Assembly (NCBI RefSeq): GCF_000236565.1
Contig: NZ_AHAM01000096.1
Coordinates: 1-47,077 of the forward strand
Direction of reading: 5' to 3'
Origin: Mesorhizobium alhagi CCNWXJ12-2
Lineage (GTDB): Bacteria > Pseudomonadota > Alphaproteobacteria > Rhizobiales > Rhizobiaceae
DNA length: 47,077 bases
Shown in pieces: positions 30,606 to 38,464 of this stretch (positions are counted from its first letter, which is position 1; each line of letters starts with the position of its first letter). The translations under genes were made by a program, and so were the position numbers. A model generated the notes under the pieces. It made no database searches and was not told the DNA's origin. It was given only the letters and a program-made list of their open reading frames with translations.

Positions 30606-32357
30606 CTACTCCGCGTTGCCCGCTTGTCGGCGCGGCTTCCAGTTTTCATCTACCTCGGCAAAAATCTCCGGTCCGAACCGCAGCTCGCCGCGGTACGGCT
30701 CAACCTTGTCCAGATCGACGTCCCCAGCGTCGTAACTGATGGTGACGTGAGGCTGATATTCCGGCCAATCCCACGAAGCGCCGGCTTCCCGGATCGACAT
30801 GTGTCGCCAGGACAGCTCAGACGACGCGAATTTGAGGGCAACTGTGCCCTCCCTTCCGACGGCCTCGACGACACGAGGTCCTCCCGCCGGAACAATCAGA
30901 TTTCCCTTGCTGTCCCCGAAGGTCCAGGCCTCGCCGATCGTCATCCAGTCGAGACGTGCCCGACTGTAAGCGATCGTCACATGCAGATCGTCGGCGGCAA
31001 GCGTCTTCCCGAAGCCCTGAGCGCGAGCCCATTTCAGAACAGCAGCGGCGTTCAGCAGGCGCCGGCTGACGTAAAGCGTACGGGGCGTACTGGATTTCGC
31101 CTCCGCGCCGGCGGCCGAAGGCTCCCCTGGTTGCTGGCCGGCCGGCGCCATCGTGGCTGGCTGCCAAACCTCGTCCATCTTCGGATCATCGTCCGGATTC
31201 CAGCCGTCATCCTCACGGATTTCGTTGGGCTTCAGCCAGCCCGGCGATGAATTGGTGCCCAGCGCCGCCTTGTAGTACTCGGTGCGGTCCTTGAGAGAAC
31301 CGCGAAGCAGCTCCGAGCTGTCGACGCGGCAGTGGTAGCCGGCTTCCCTCTCCTCTTTGGTCAGGATCTGGGTCTCCACAGCCGAGCGAACAGCCTTGAT
31401 CCATGGCTGTAGGCTGTAGCGGACATGCGCCTCGAGGAAAGCATCGGCGCTGGCAAAGGTCGGCGATTGGTCGCCGGCATGGCCGAGCATGATCGGGAAG
31501 ACGCCTAGAAGGCGCGCGATCTCCTCGATCTGATGTTTTCGGGTGCCCAGATGCTCGGCGTCGACGCCGGACTGGGCGACCTGCTTCCATTTCAAACCGC
31601 CCGCCGTGACTGGGGTATTCCCGGTTTGCGAAACGCCGCTGAAGCTCTGCTGCCACTGCTCACGCAGGATATCAATCTGCGCCTTGGTGAGCTTCTGATC
31701 TGTCTCCAGAACCCCGCTCGGGCGGGCGCCGTTGGCGTGCAGCCGCGCATGGGTCTCCTCGGTGGTGCGCGCGAGACCGATCGCCTCCCGGCCTACAACC
31801 GACGGGTCTAGCCCTTTGTATGGCGACCACGACGGGCCAGCGATGTGGAAAACCTGGTCGGCCCCGACCGTTGCGAAGTCGCCACCCTCAAAAGTGAGGT
31901 CGTAGGTAACCCGGTTGAAGCGATCCGGCAGATTGATCGACGCGCATTCCGGCCTGATCGGGATCATCTCCCGCAGCTGGCCATTGACCACGACCTTGTA
32001 GGAGATGCCGTTGCCGGCGCCAGCGGCATGCATCAAGGTGGTGCGCCAGAACTGAAAAGCATCCTGCAGGTTGTTGGCGCGGTTGAGCAGGACATCGTAG
32101 GCCGGATGATCGGTCGCCGGTTCCGTACCGCGATCCGTCGACCTGTGCAGCTCTACGGGCAACTGCGCGATGCCTTCGGCAATCACCAGGATGCCGCGAT
32201 AGAAAGGCGTCACCTGCAACGACGTCGAGATCGAGACCTGTGCCCCAGACTTCGTCGGAATCCCCCAGCCGCCGTTGATCGCGGCCCAGAGTTCGGGCGA
32301 GAGGTCGACAGCCTTGGCCTCGTTGTCGCGGCCAAATAGTCGTGAGAACCAACCCAT
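30606..32357 (-). CDS. HK97-type portal protein fused to an Acb1-like 2H phosphoesterase domain
   Basis: 583 residues. Residues ~1-420 are a portal: MGWFSRLFGRD, YRGILVIAEGIAQLPVELHR, DHPAYDVLLNRANNLQDAFQFW, VFHIAGPSWSPYKGLDPSVV, and KHQIEEIARLLGVFPIMLGH. From ~427 comes a separate domain (TLYVSRRLLNAAAVLKWARA) with two HxT motifs, HVTIAYS at 459 and HVTISYD at 537, the signature of 2H phosphoesterases. Its style is that of the C-terminal domain of anti-CBASS protein Acb1, which cuts the cyclic nucleotide signals of CBASS defence. Most HK97 portals end near 420 residues. The domain might be carried into the cell on the virion portal; activity is inferred. Confidence 0.88.
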   Translation of the reverse strand: MGWFSRLFGRDNEAKAVDLSPELWAAINGGWGIPTKSGAQVSISTSLQVTPFYRGILVIAEGIAQLPVELHRSTDRGTEPATDHPAYDVLLNRANNLQDAFQFWRTTLMHAAGAGNGISYKVVVNGQLREMIPIRPECASINLPDRFNRVTYDLTFEGGDFATVGADQVFHIAGPSWSPYKGLDPSVVGREAIGLARTTEETHARLHANGARPSGVLETDQKLTKAQIDILREQWQQSFSGVSQTGNTPVTAGGLKWKQVAQSGVDAEHLGTRKHQIEEIARLLGVFPIMLGHAGDQSPTFASADAFLEAHVRYSLQPWIKAVRSAVETQILTKEEREAGYHCRVDSSELLRGSLKDRTEYYKAALGTNSSPGWLKPNEIREDDGWNPDDDPKMDEVWQPATMAPAGQQPGEPSAAGAEAKSSTPRTLYVSRRLLNAAAVLKWARAQGFGKTLAADDLHVTIAYSRARLDWMTIGEAWTFGDSKGNLIVPAGGPRVVEAVGREGTVALKFASSELSWRHMSIREAGASWDWPEYQPHVTISYDAGDVDLDKVEPYRGELRFGPEIFAEVDENWKPRRQAGNAE

Positions 32358-32367
32358 CGGCCGCCTT

Positions 32368-34041
32368 TCAGAGTACGAATATTTCGGCGGAGCCGGCCGC
32401 TTCAGGGTTCTTGACCATCACGGTGACCGCGTCGAAAAGCGCCATGACCGGATCGATCTTCGCATCGCCGGCATTCTGTTTCGTCGCCCGGATCGCGGTT
32501 GCGGTCGGCTCGATCTTGAGGTTCGACACGGACCAGGCCATCAGCTTCGATGCGGAATGCTTCAGCGTCCCATTGGCCAGCTTCCGTTCGGCCGTCTTGA
32601 TCGCGTTCATCATCGCGTAGCCCTGCGGCGCACCAATGACACGGCCGTCTTCCTGGGTAATGCCGATCTCGGCCAGCGCTTCGATGAACTCGCCGAGGCC
32701 GGCCGGGTCCACTGCCACCGCGGCAAGGATGCCGGTATCATCGATCATCTGTACGATCTCGATGATCTCGGAGATGTCTTTGAGTTCGTCATCGACTATG
32801 GTGAGTTCGCCCGCTTCCGCGAAATCACGCAAGCGAGACGCGATGGTCTGGCGGCGCTCCAGCACGCCTTCGTGGCACCATGCATGCGACCAGGACAACC
32901 ATTCCCGCGTTTCGCCATGACGGCCGGTGACATTCAAACCGAACAGATCGTCAAGGCCGCCGCCGTCGATACCGACCACAACGACGTCGCAGTGCTCGAG
33001 GATGAATTCGAGCGTGATCGCCGGGTCCTCACTACGCTCCCAGAACTCGGCGCCAGGCCATCCATCTGACTTCAGGCCAATTCCGATCTCGATGTTGAGA
33101 TGCTGGCTGGCCCAAATCCGGATGTCTTTTTCGCCCTTGGTCCGCTCCGTTTCCCAGTCCCTGACCAGGCTGTCCAAGCGCATCGAACGGCCGAGGTTCG
33201 GCATTACCATTGGCCAGAGCGCAGGATCCTGCCACTTGGCCTGGTCGCGCGCGATATCGGCCGGGAATTCGTAGAGGACCGGCAGCATCGACCGGACGAT
33301 CTGCCCCTTGAACTTCCCGTCGCGGATCTTGCGGGCGGTGATTAGCTCGTCGCGGAAGGCGCCAGCCGGCGGCTCGTCGCTCTGCGTCGTGATGATCAGG
33401 AAGAACCCTTCCGAGTTCTTCTCCAGTCCGCCCCGAATCTGCCGGATCACCTTGGCCGCATGCGGGTTGCGGCCGAGCAGGTGGAGTTCGTCGAGCAAAA
33501 CGACGACCGGCATCGCTCCGGTCAGAATGTTGAGGTCGAAGGTCTTCACCTTCATGCTCGACTGGTTGAGCAGATCCCGTATCTCTTTCAGGTGGGGGAC
33601 CGGGTCAAAGCGCTTTAGCAGTTCAGGATCGGCTTCGATCATGCCGATCGCCTGGTTGTAGGCGCGGTCGGAGATAGCCTGCGTCGGTCCGACGAACAGC
33701 ATCTCGGCGCGCGGCCGGAGGTTCATCAGCATGGCGGTGATCATCAGCCCGCCGGAATAGGTGGTCTTCGACTGGCCCTTCGGTACCAGCGCCATCACTT
33801 CGCGGATCAGTCGCTCGTTGGTGTCCGGATCGCGGGAACCGAACACGGTGCGCACGATGTCGCGGAACCATGGGCCGGCGGCGTCGCGAAGCAGCGGCAT
33901 GCCAGGCACGTCCGGCAGGCGCAGCGCATCGAAGAACCTGACGGCCAGATCGGCCTCGCGCTGGAACAGCGGCAGGTCAGGGATGAGCGATCGCCCCGAG
34001 CGAATCCGCTCTTCCCAATCGACGCAACTCAGATCCCACAT
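32368..34041 (-). CDS. terL: Terminase large subunit
   Basis: 557 residues. Packaging motor ATPase and nuclease. The Walker A-like motif VPKGQSKTT lies near residue 88, after ERLIREVMAL; Walker B is VVVLLDELHLLG near 180; then a coupling segment FFLIITTQS. The nuclease part includes VVVVGIDGGGLDDLFG near 350 and later DDTGILAAVAVDPAGLGEF. Length and order agree with HK97-type large terminases. It follows the small subunit with its start one base beyond that stop. Confidence 0.93.
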   Translation of the reverse strand: MWDLSCVDWEERIRSGRSLIPDLPLFQREADLAVRFFDALRLPDVPGMPLLRDAAGPWFRDIVRTVFGSRDPDTNERLIREVMALVPKGQSKTTYSGGLMITAMLMNLRPRAEMLFVGPTQAISDRAYNQAIGMIEADPELLKRFDPVPHLKEIRDLLNQSSMKVKTFDLNILTGAMPVVVLLDELHLLGRNPHAAKVIRQIRGGLEKNSEGFFLIITTQSDEPPAGAFRDELITARKIRDGKFKGQIVRSMLPVLYEFPADIARDQAKWQDPALWPMVMPNLGRSMRLDSLVRDWETERTKGEKDIRIWASQHLNIEIGIGLKSDGWPGAEFWERSEDPAITLEFILEHCDVVVVGIDGGGLDDLFGLNVTGRHGETREWLSWSHAWCHEGVLERRQTIASRLRDFAEAGELTIVDDELKDISEIIEIVQMIDDTGILAAVAVDPAGLGEFIEALAEIGITQEDGRVIGAPQGYAMMNAIKTAERKLANGTLKHSASKLMAWSVSNLKIEPTATAIRATKQNAGDAKIDPVMALFDAVTVMVKNPEAAGSAEIFVL

Positions 34042-34042
34042 G

Positions 34043-34534
34043 TCAGTTCAGTTTGTCCGCCGCCGCCGCCCGCTGCGCCATCAGTTCTCCCAGCGGCGTG
34101 TCGGTGTTCGGCGTCTGCGCCTCGAGCTGCGCCCGTTCCTTCTTGCCGAGCTTCTGCTCCTTCTTCGCCTTCTCGGCACCGACATGGTGCGCGGCCAGGT
34201 GCTGGCCCATCAGATCGTTCCGCTCCATCAGCTTGCGGAATTCCTTCGCCGCGGCGACGTTGCCAGCCTTGGCGAATTCCCACAACATGGAGGCGAGGTT
34301 GCCCTCGACCCGGTCGCGCGCCTCGTCGCGAAACTTGAGCTCCCGAAAATAATTCTTCCGCAAAGTCGGCGGCGTGATCGAAAGCGCCTTGGCGATCCGC
34401 TCGTTGTTCCAGCCGAACGCCAGCAACATCATGACTTTGTTGCGGTTTTGCTCGGTGGGAATGTGCTGCGGCCGGCCGCGCTTTCCCCATCCTTCCGGGA
34501 TCGGGTCGCCAAGCAGGTCAAAATTCGCGTCCAT
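34043..34534 (-). CDS. terS: Terminase small subunit
   Basis: 163 residues from ATG at 34534 (MDANFDLLGDPIPEGWGKRGRP). An N-terminal helix-turn-helix is visible at ~25-60 (RNKVMMLLAFGWNNERIAKALSITPPTLRKNYF), followed by long helices (LASMLWEFAKAGNVAAAKEFRKLMER) and a charged tail. This is the DNA-recognition subunit that picks the phage genome for packaging. The upstream extension to 34579 is rejected because it crosses the hairpin region. Confidence 0.82.
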   Translation of the reverse strand: MDANFDLLGDPIPEGWGKRGRPQHIPTEQNRNKVMMLLAFGWNNERIAKALSITPPTLRKNYFRELKFRDEARDRVEGNLASMLWEFAKAGNVAAAKEFRKLMERNDLMGQHLAAHHVGAEKAKKEQKLGKKERAQLEAQTPNTDTPLGELMAQRAAAADKLN

Positions 34535-34569
34535 CGAAAAAAAACCTCTGAATGCCCCCAATGCGGTTA

Positions 34570-34616
34570 GGGGCCCCAAAGGCCCCAGAGATCCGACCCC
34601 CCACCCCCTTGGGGGT
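34570..34616. promoter_or_regulatory. Two nested GC hairpins upstream of the terminase genes
   Basis: GGGGCC/GGCCCC (34570-34586) and ACCCCC/GGGGGT (34603-34616) lie in the 81-bp gap between the small terminase start and the preceding stop. Because the neighbours are an HNH nuclease and TerS, this gap is a reasonable place to look for the cos/packaging site, but the hairpins could simply modulate transcription. Confidence 0.4.
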
Positions 34617-34924
34617 CAGGCGGGCTGCTTCGCTCGGATGACTGCGACCTCTCGCTCGACGAGGGCTTTCACCTCAGGCCTGATGTTGCCGTTCGTGAAG
34701 CTGTCGTCGATGACGACGTGGCCACCGAGCCCACTGAGCTTGATGACATCGGATCTGTGCTGGACCGTGATCGTCCTGCAGCAGTCAGCAACAAGCTTGC
34801 CTCGACGTTCGAAGATGCCCTGTTTCAACCAGCGGCCGATGTCACTCCTGGCCACGATGATGGTTGCACCTTCGTCGGTAAGGCCATCGATCAGCTGCTT
34901 GGCCCGATCCATCTGCTCACCCAT
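34616..34924 (-). CDS. Hypothetical protein between HNH and terminase
   Basis: 102 residues from ATG at 34924, which overlaps the HNH stop (TGATG); the longer frame to 34996 is therefore not used. Mixed alpha/beta sequence (MGEQMDRAKQLIDGLTDEGATIIVARSDIGRWL, CCRTITVQHRSDVIKLSGLGGHVVIDDSF). No family recognised. Its position in the packaging operon suggests a link to DNA cutting or packaging, unproven. Confidence 0.65.
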   Translation of the reverse strand: MGEQMDRAKQLIDGLTDEGATIIVARSDIGRWLKQGIFERRGKLVADCCRTITVQHRSDVIKLSGLGGHVVIDDSFTNGNIRPEVKALVEREVAVIRAKQPA

Positions 34925-35238
34925 CAGTACCTCTCCGCCATCCTCTTCGCTCGCGCCGCCGCCGTCTTCTTCGTGTGACATGAGCCGCAAAGGCATTTGA
35001 CGTTGCGCTTGTCGAGCAGCGCGCCGCCATCCTTCACCTCGACGATGTGGTCACCGAAGATGCGCGTGTTGGTCCGACTGCATTCCTCGCACCGCCTGCC
35101 CCGTTCCGCGATGACCTCAGCCATCAGCTTTCGCCACTCAGGCGACAGGTAGAACGGTTCGGCTGTCTTAGGCGCGACCTTCACGGTCCGCGTGTCCATC
35201 GTCTTGATGGACGGCCGCATCATCCGGAGCTTGGCCAT
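34924..35238 (-). CDS. HNH endonuclease of the packaging module
   Basis: 104 residues from ATG at 35238 (MAKLRMMRPSIKTMD). The HNH core is PEWRKLMAEVIAERGRRCEEC, then DHIVEVKDGGALLDKRNVKCLCGSCHTKKT, with two CxxC pairs for a structural zinc and the catalytic His in DHI. HNH proteins beside the terminase are needed for cos cleavage in HK97-like phages, so this is probably part of the packaging machine. The frame extending to 35499 is not used because it crosses the hairpin region. Confidence 0.85.
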   Translation of the reverse strand: MAKLRMMRPSIKTMDTRTVKVAPKTAEPFYLSPEWRKLMAEVIAERGRRCEECSRTNTRIFGDHIVEVKDGGALLDKRNVKCLCGSCHTKKTAAARAKRMAERY

Positions 35239-35275
35239 TGTTCGCTTTTTAAGGGGGAGGAATCGCTTCCATTGC

Positions 35276-35366
35276 GGTGAGGCTGTCCGCCTCACCTGGG
35301 GCCGATGGCGCTGCCACTCAATGTGAGCGTGCGAATCTCTTTCGGCTCGTCCTAGGTGAGATTCGC
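35276..35366. promoter_or_regulatory. Two perfect inverted repeats between the NusG-like and HNH genes
   Basis: GGTGAGGC/GCCTCACC (35276-35296, 5-nt loop) and GCGAATCTC/GAGATTCGC (35331-35366, 18-nt loop). The second ends on the stop codon of the NusG-like gene. They lie at the entry to the late operon. They could be terminators or the sites where the NusG-like factor acts; a cos site is another possibility. Confidence 0.5.
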
Positions 35367-36046
35367 TAATCCAGTTTGGTGACTTGCGCAAGTTCGAGGT
35401 CGATAGCCACGGCACGCCCGAACAGGGAGGCTTCAACCTTGAGCCGCTCGCCCTCACCCAGTAGCACCACGATCGCCTCGAACGACCTGAACGGGCCATC
35501 GTCGATCGATACCTTGTCGCCCGCCTTGAGAGCGTTGGTCAGCACCTCGATCGCCTTCGGGTCTTTCTCGATAAAGGCTTGCAGCTTAACGATTTCCTGC
35601 TCTTTCACCGGCTTCGGATTGTCCGCTCCGCCGATCACGTCGACCACGCCCTCCAAGGTCTTGAGCCCTGCCCAGGAAGCTGGGCATGATACCACTTTCA
35701 CGAACAGATAGCCGGGCAGCGCGGGAGCATCGAAGGGCTCCGGACGCTTGCCGTTGCGGCCCCGATGCTTCGGAGGAATGACGCGGCGGGAGGCCATCCA
35801 GCGCTCAACATTGGCATCGTCGAGCGCCTTATCCACAGCTTTGTCGCAGCCATTCTCGACGCGAAGCACATACCAACGCGCCTCAGGCCCATCCATGCCC
35901 GCCGCGGCGAGCATCGCCTGCTCCCTCCGCGTCAGTGCGATTCGCTGATCGCTCTTCTGCCAGGCGCGATCGATATTGATCGGATCGCCCTTGCGGTCGA
36001 GCCAGACGCGTTCGCTCTCACTCAGCCGCTTGCCGTTGACCGCCAT
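35366..36046 (-). CDS. NusG/RfaH-like phage transcription factor
   Basis: 226 residues from ATG at 36046 (an adjacent ATG at 36049 also exists). An N-terminal basic helical part (~1-55) is followed by an NGN domain: RWYVLRVENGCDKAVDKALDDANVE, LPGYLFVKVV, LKTLEGVVDVIGGADNPKPVKEQEI. A KOW-like C-terminus comes next: LKAGDKVSIDDGPFRSFEAIVVLLGEGERLKVEASLFGRAVAIDLELAQV. NusG paralogues such as RfaH bind RNA polymerase and suppress termination. Being directly upstream of the packaging and structural operon, it is a candidate late-gene antiterminator in place of a lambda Q type protein. It overlaps the preceding replication-type gene by 29 bp. Confidence 0.82.
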   Translation of the reverse strand: MAVNGKRLSESERVWLDRKGDPINIDRAWQKSDQRIALTRREQAMLAAAGMDGPEARWYVLRVENGCDKAVDKALDDANVERWMASRRVIPPKHRGRNGKRPEPFDAPALPGYLFVKVVSCPASWAGLKTLEGVVDVIGGADNPKPVKEQEIVKLQAFIEKDPKAIEVLTNALKAGDKVSIDDGPFRSFEAIVVLLGEGERLKVEASLFGRAVAIDLELAQVTKLD

Positions 36047-37247
36047 CATCGGTGTTTCCCTCGTTGCCCTGCTTCACCGCCTGTTCGAACGCACTCAACG
36101 CACCCGGTCCGCCTACCGGGAAATACACCACGGGCTGACGCCCCGGATCCGGAAGCCAAGGCCAGCCGCGCAGTTCGTGCTCCAACCGCCACGCCTCGAA
36201 TGTGTCGGAGGTGACCGGCACGGCTTCCATCATCGCTGCAAGCGGCTCCAGCGCCGTCGCCACCGTGACGCCCTGCCGGCTTGCCGCCCGATCGTGCATC
36301 ACGTTGACGCGCGGCCATCCGAGCTTTGCCTGACGCTCCCGCCTCGCCGCCTCGCCCGTCTCGTCCTGCCGCTCCAGCATCTGCCGCAGGAAGCCCGATG
36401 GAGGCGGGGGAAGCTGCACCGGCGGCTGCATCAGCTGCTTCAGTCGCCCCCCCTGCCACATCGGCCCGAACGGCGCGGCATCGACGAACAGCGGCTTTTC
36501 CGGCTCTTGCGGATCGGCAACCTCGTCGAACAGGTTTTGCCCGAAATAGGTCGAGGGCGCCGGAACGTGGGATTTCTTCTGGGCCTTGAGCAGCGCCAGC
36601 CAAGCGGGAAAGCGGCGTTCAGCCTTGTCGCGGTCCTCGGCCGACATGGTCCGCCAGACCTTCATGGCCGGTTCCTTGGGCATGCCGGCGAAGCCAGGCC
36701 AGTCCTTCAGCAGGGCCCAGCCGCGAGCCTCGACACGTTTCGGATTTTCTTCCCCATCCTCGCGCTCGCGCTCTCTCTCAATGGAGGGATCAAGGGAGGG
36801 GTCTGGAGGGGTTGGTGGACTCCCATTGTCACCCTTAGGCGTCTCCGGTGTCACCCTATTAGGGCCGGTTTTGTCACCCTTGGCGTCCTCGTCTAAGGGT
36901 GACTGGGTGTCACCCTTAGGATTGAGGCCACGCTCGGCCGCATAGGCGTCCCAGCCGGCCTTGCTGATCGCCGAAAGCACGTCGAGGTCGAGCGCGTATT
37001 CGTTGGTCGAGCGCCGGCCCTGCCCGCCGGCGCGCACCAGCGACAGCAGCCCGATGTCGAGGAATGCCTTGATCTCGCGCTGCACCTGGCGGTCGGAGCA
37101 TTGCGCCGCGCGCGCCACCGTGGCGATGGCCGGGAAGATGCGCGTGCCGTCGTCCTCGCAGGCGTCGATCAGCTTCAGCAGCACCAGCTTGCGGATGCAG
37201 GTGCCCATGTCGGCGCGAAAGCCGGTGCCGAGGAGGAACGCGCTCAT
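36018..37247 (-). CDS. Helix-turn-helix replication-type protein
   Basis: 409 residues from ATG at 37247 (MSAFLLGTGFRADMG). The N-terminal ~100 residues are a winged-helix domain (IFPAIATVARAAQCSDRQVQREIKAFLDIGLLSLVRAGGQ) like phage initiator proteins of the DnaT/O kind. A charged low-complexity linker (~115-165) with three KGD motifs follows, encoded by 11-bp iterons (see 36827-36918), then EREREREDGEE and a C-terminal helical domain (WALLKDWPGFAGMP, LKAQKKSHVPAPSTYFGQNLF). The KSHVPAPSTYF segment is typical of rhizobial phage replication-region proteins. Starts 3 bp after the PP-loop gene stop. Confidence 0.7.
   Translation of the reverse strand: MSAFLLGTGFRADMGTCIRKLVLLKLIDACEDDGTRIFPAIATVARAAQCSDRQVQREIKAFLDIGLLSLVRAGGQGRRSTNEYALDLDVLSAISKAGWDAYAAERGLNPKGDTQSPLDEDAKGDKTGPNRVTPETPKGDNGSPPTPPDPSLDPSIEREREREDGEENPKRVEARGWALLKDWPGFAGMPKEPAMKVWRTMSAEDRDKAERRFPAWLALLKAQKKSHVPAPSTYFGQNLFDEVADPQEPEKPLFVDAAPFGPMWQGGRLKQLMQPPVQLPPPPSGFLRQMLERQDETGEAARRERQAKLGWPRVNVMHDRAASRQGVTVATALEPLAAMMEAVPVTSDTFEAWRLEHELRGWPWLPDPGRQPVVYFPVGGPGALSAFEQAVKQGNEGNTDDGGQRQAAE
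36827..36918. repeat. Iteron array inside the replication-type gene, candidate phage origin
   Basis: Direct copies of TGTCACCCTTA begin at 36827, 36849 (last bases differ), 36872 and 36908, and one inverted copy lies at 36894-36903. Steps are 22, 23 and 22 bp, close to two helical turns, then 14 bp. They lie in the linker-coding part of the HTH gene, as in lambda, where origin iterons sit in the O gene. Confidence 0.65.
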
Positions 37248-37249
37248 CT

Positions 37250-38464
37250 CTACACCAGAAGCGGCTGCACGGAGCCGTCCGAGAAATAGCTGTCCATGGG
37301 AGTGTCGGCCGCCGGCTCGTCGCCGTCCCATCCGTTCGGCCAGGTCTCGGCCGCGATCAGGTCGCGGATGCGGGCTTCCTCTTCATGGTTGAGGATATCC
37401 AGCAAAGGACGGCCAAGGCGCTGCGCCACGGCGTTGCATTCCGCCTGAATCGCCAACACGCGATCGAGCCCCATCAGCCGCGCCGCGAATGTCAGCGGGC
37501 CCATGCGCTGCGGATTCGCGGCGACCGATCCATCCTTCAGCCGATCGAGGCCTGCCTTGCGGATGCGGTGGCGTGGCTCGCGCAATTCCCGATAGAGCGG
37601 CTTCAGCCCCTTCAGCGGCGCGAGATGTGACCACGCCGGCGACGCGACGATCGTATCGAGCGCGAGGTCCTTGCTGGCCAGAGGACAGCCAGCGCAGCCG
37701 GTGCGAGCGTTGATCTCGGTCGCTTCGTCGCCGCCGTATGCGTCCGCGATCGCCGCCGTCGCCCAGCCGCCATATTCGGGCATCGGTGCGTAGATGCGCA
37801 GCCAGTCCCAAACGTTGCAGACCCGCCAATGGAGCAGCGGCGCCAGCGTCGCGATCCGGCCCCGGATGCCCTTAGCGTTCGGCAGCACCTCCTGATACCA
37901 ACCCTGCCCGCACTCCGCGCCGTCCTTCCCGCACGACATGGCGATGCGGTCGTCGCGGATTGCGCTTTCGCCCTGGCGGACGCCGGTGATCATCAGGATC
38001 TTGCCGTCCAGTTCGCCGAGCCGCGTTTCGAGCGCTTCGGCCATCGGATCGATCTTGATCTGCCGAGTACACCAGCGCAGCGTGTTGTTGTTCGGCGGCG
38101 GCACGCCACGCCCGAGGATGTAGACGAGGAACCGCTTGTCCATCGGCGCGCGGACGACCTCGCAGCGGATTCCGCGCGCGACGAGCTGCTCCATGATCCG
38201 GCTTGCCGCGATAGCGAGCGGCGGCAGTTCCTGCCGAGTGTCGGCGTAAAAGACGGTTAGGCTCTTCGGTGCCGCAAGGCGGCCGGTATCGATCAGATGG
38301 ACGATCAGCGTCAGTGTGGCGCTGCTGTCCTTGCCGCCGGACCATGCGATGCCCCAATGGTCATGAGCGGGGCCGTAGGCCTGCATGGATTGCAGCGTGA
38401 GTTCGACGGCGTCGTCATAGACGAGCCGCTTCGAACCTTCGAAAAGTGTCGGCTGCAAGCTCAA
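37250..38464 (-). CDS. DndC/PAPS-reductase-like PP-loop protein
   Basis: 404 residues. The start is taken as TTG at 38464, overlapping the upstream stop (TTGA); the 90 upstream residues are shadow. The PP-loop SGGKDSS lies at 42-48, binding ATP or PAPS-like nucleotide, with LTVFYADTRQELPPL after it. Cysteines at 132, 178 and 185, and the pair TGCAGCP (257, 260), suggest a Fe-S cluster as in DndC, the sulfur-adding enzyme of DNA phosphorothioation. No DndA, B, D or E homologue is in the window. Stand-alone relatives are widespread in phages and are often annotated only as phosphoadenosine phosphosulfate reductase family. May modify phage nucleic acid with sulfur; unproven. Confidence 0.78.
   Translation of the reverse strand: MSLQPTLFEGSKRLVYDDAVELTLQSMQAYGPAHDHWGIAWSGGKDSSATLTLIVHLIDTGRLAAPKSLTVFYADTRQELPPLAIAASRIMEQLVARGIRCEVVRAPMDKRFLVYILGRGVPPPNNNTLRWCTRQIKIDPMAEALETRLGELDGKILMITGVRQGESAIRDDRIAMSCGKDGAECGQGWYQEVLPNAKGIRGRIATLAPLLHWRVCNVWDWLRIYAPMPEYGGWATAAIADAYGGDEATEINARTGCAGCPLASKDLALDTIVASPAWSHLAPLKGLKPLYRELREPRHRIRKAGLDRLKDGSVAANPQRMGPLTFAARLMGLDRVLAIQAECNAVAQRLGRPLLDILNHEEEARIRDLIAAETWPNGWDGDEPAADTPMDSYFSDGSVQPLLV

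Noticed and set aside
36827-36918. Possible CRISPR array
   Set aside because: Repeat unit is only 11 bp, spacers are ~11 bp, one unit is inverted and the array is in a coding frame; fits iterons instead.
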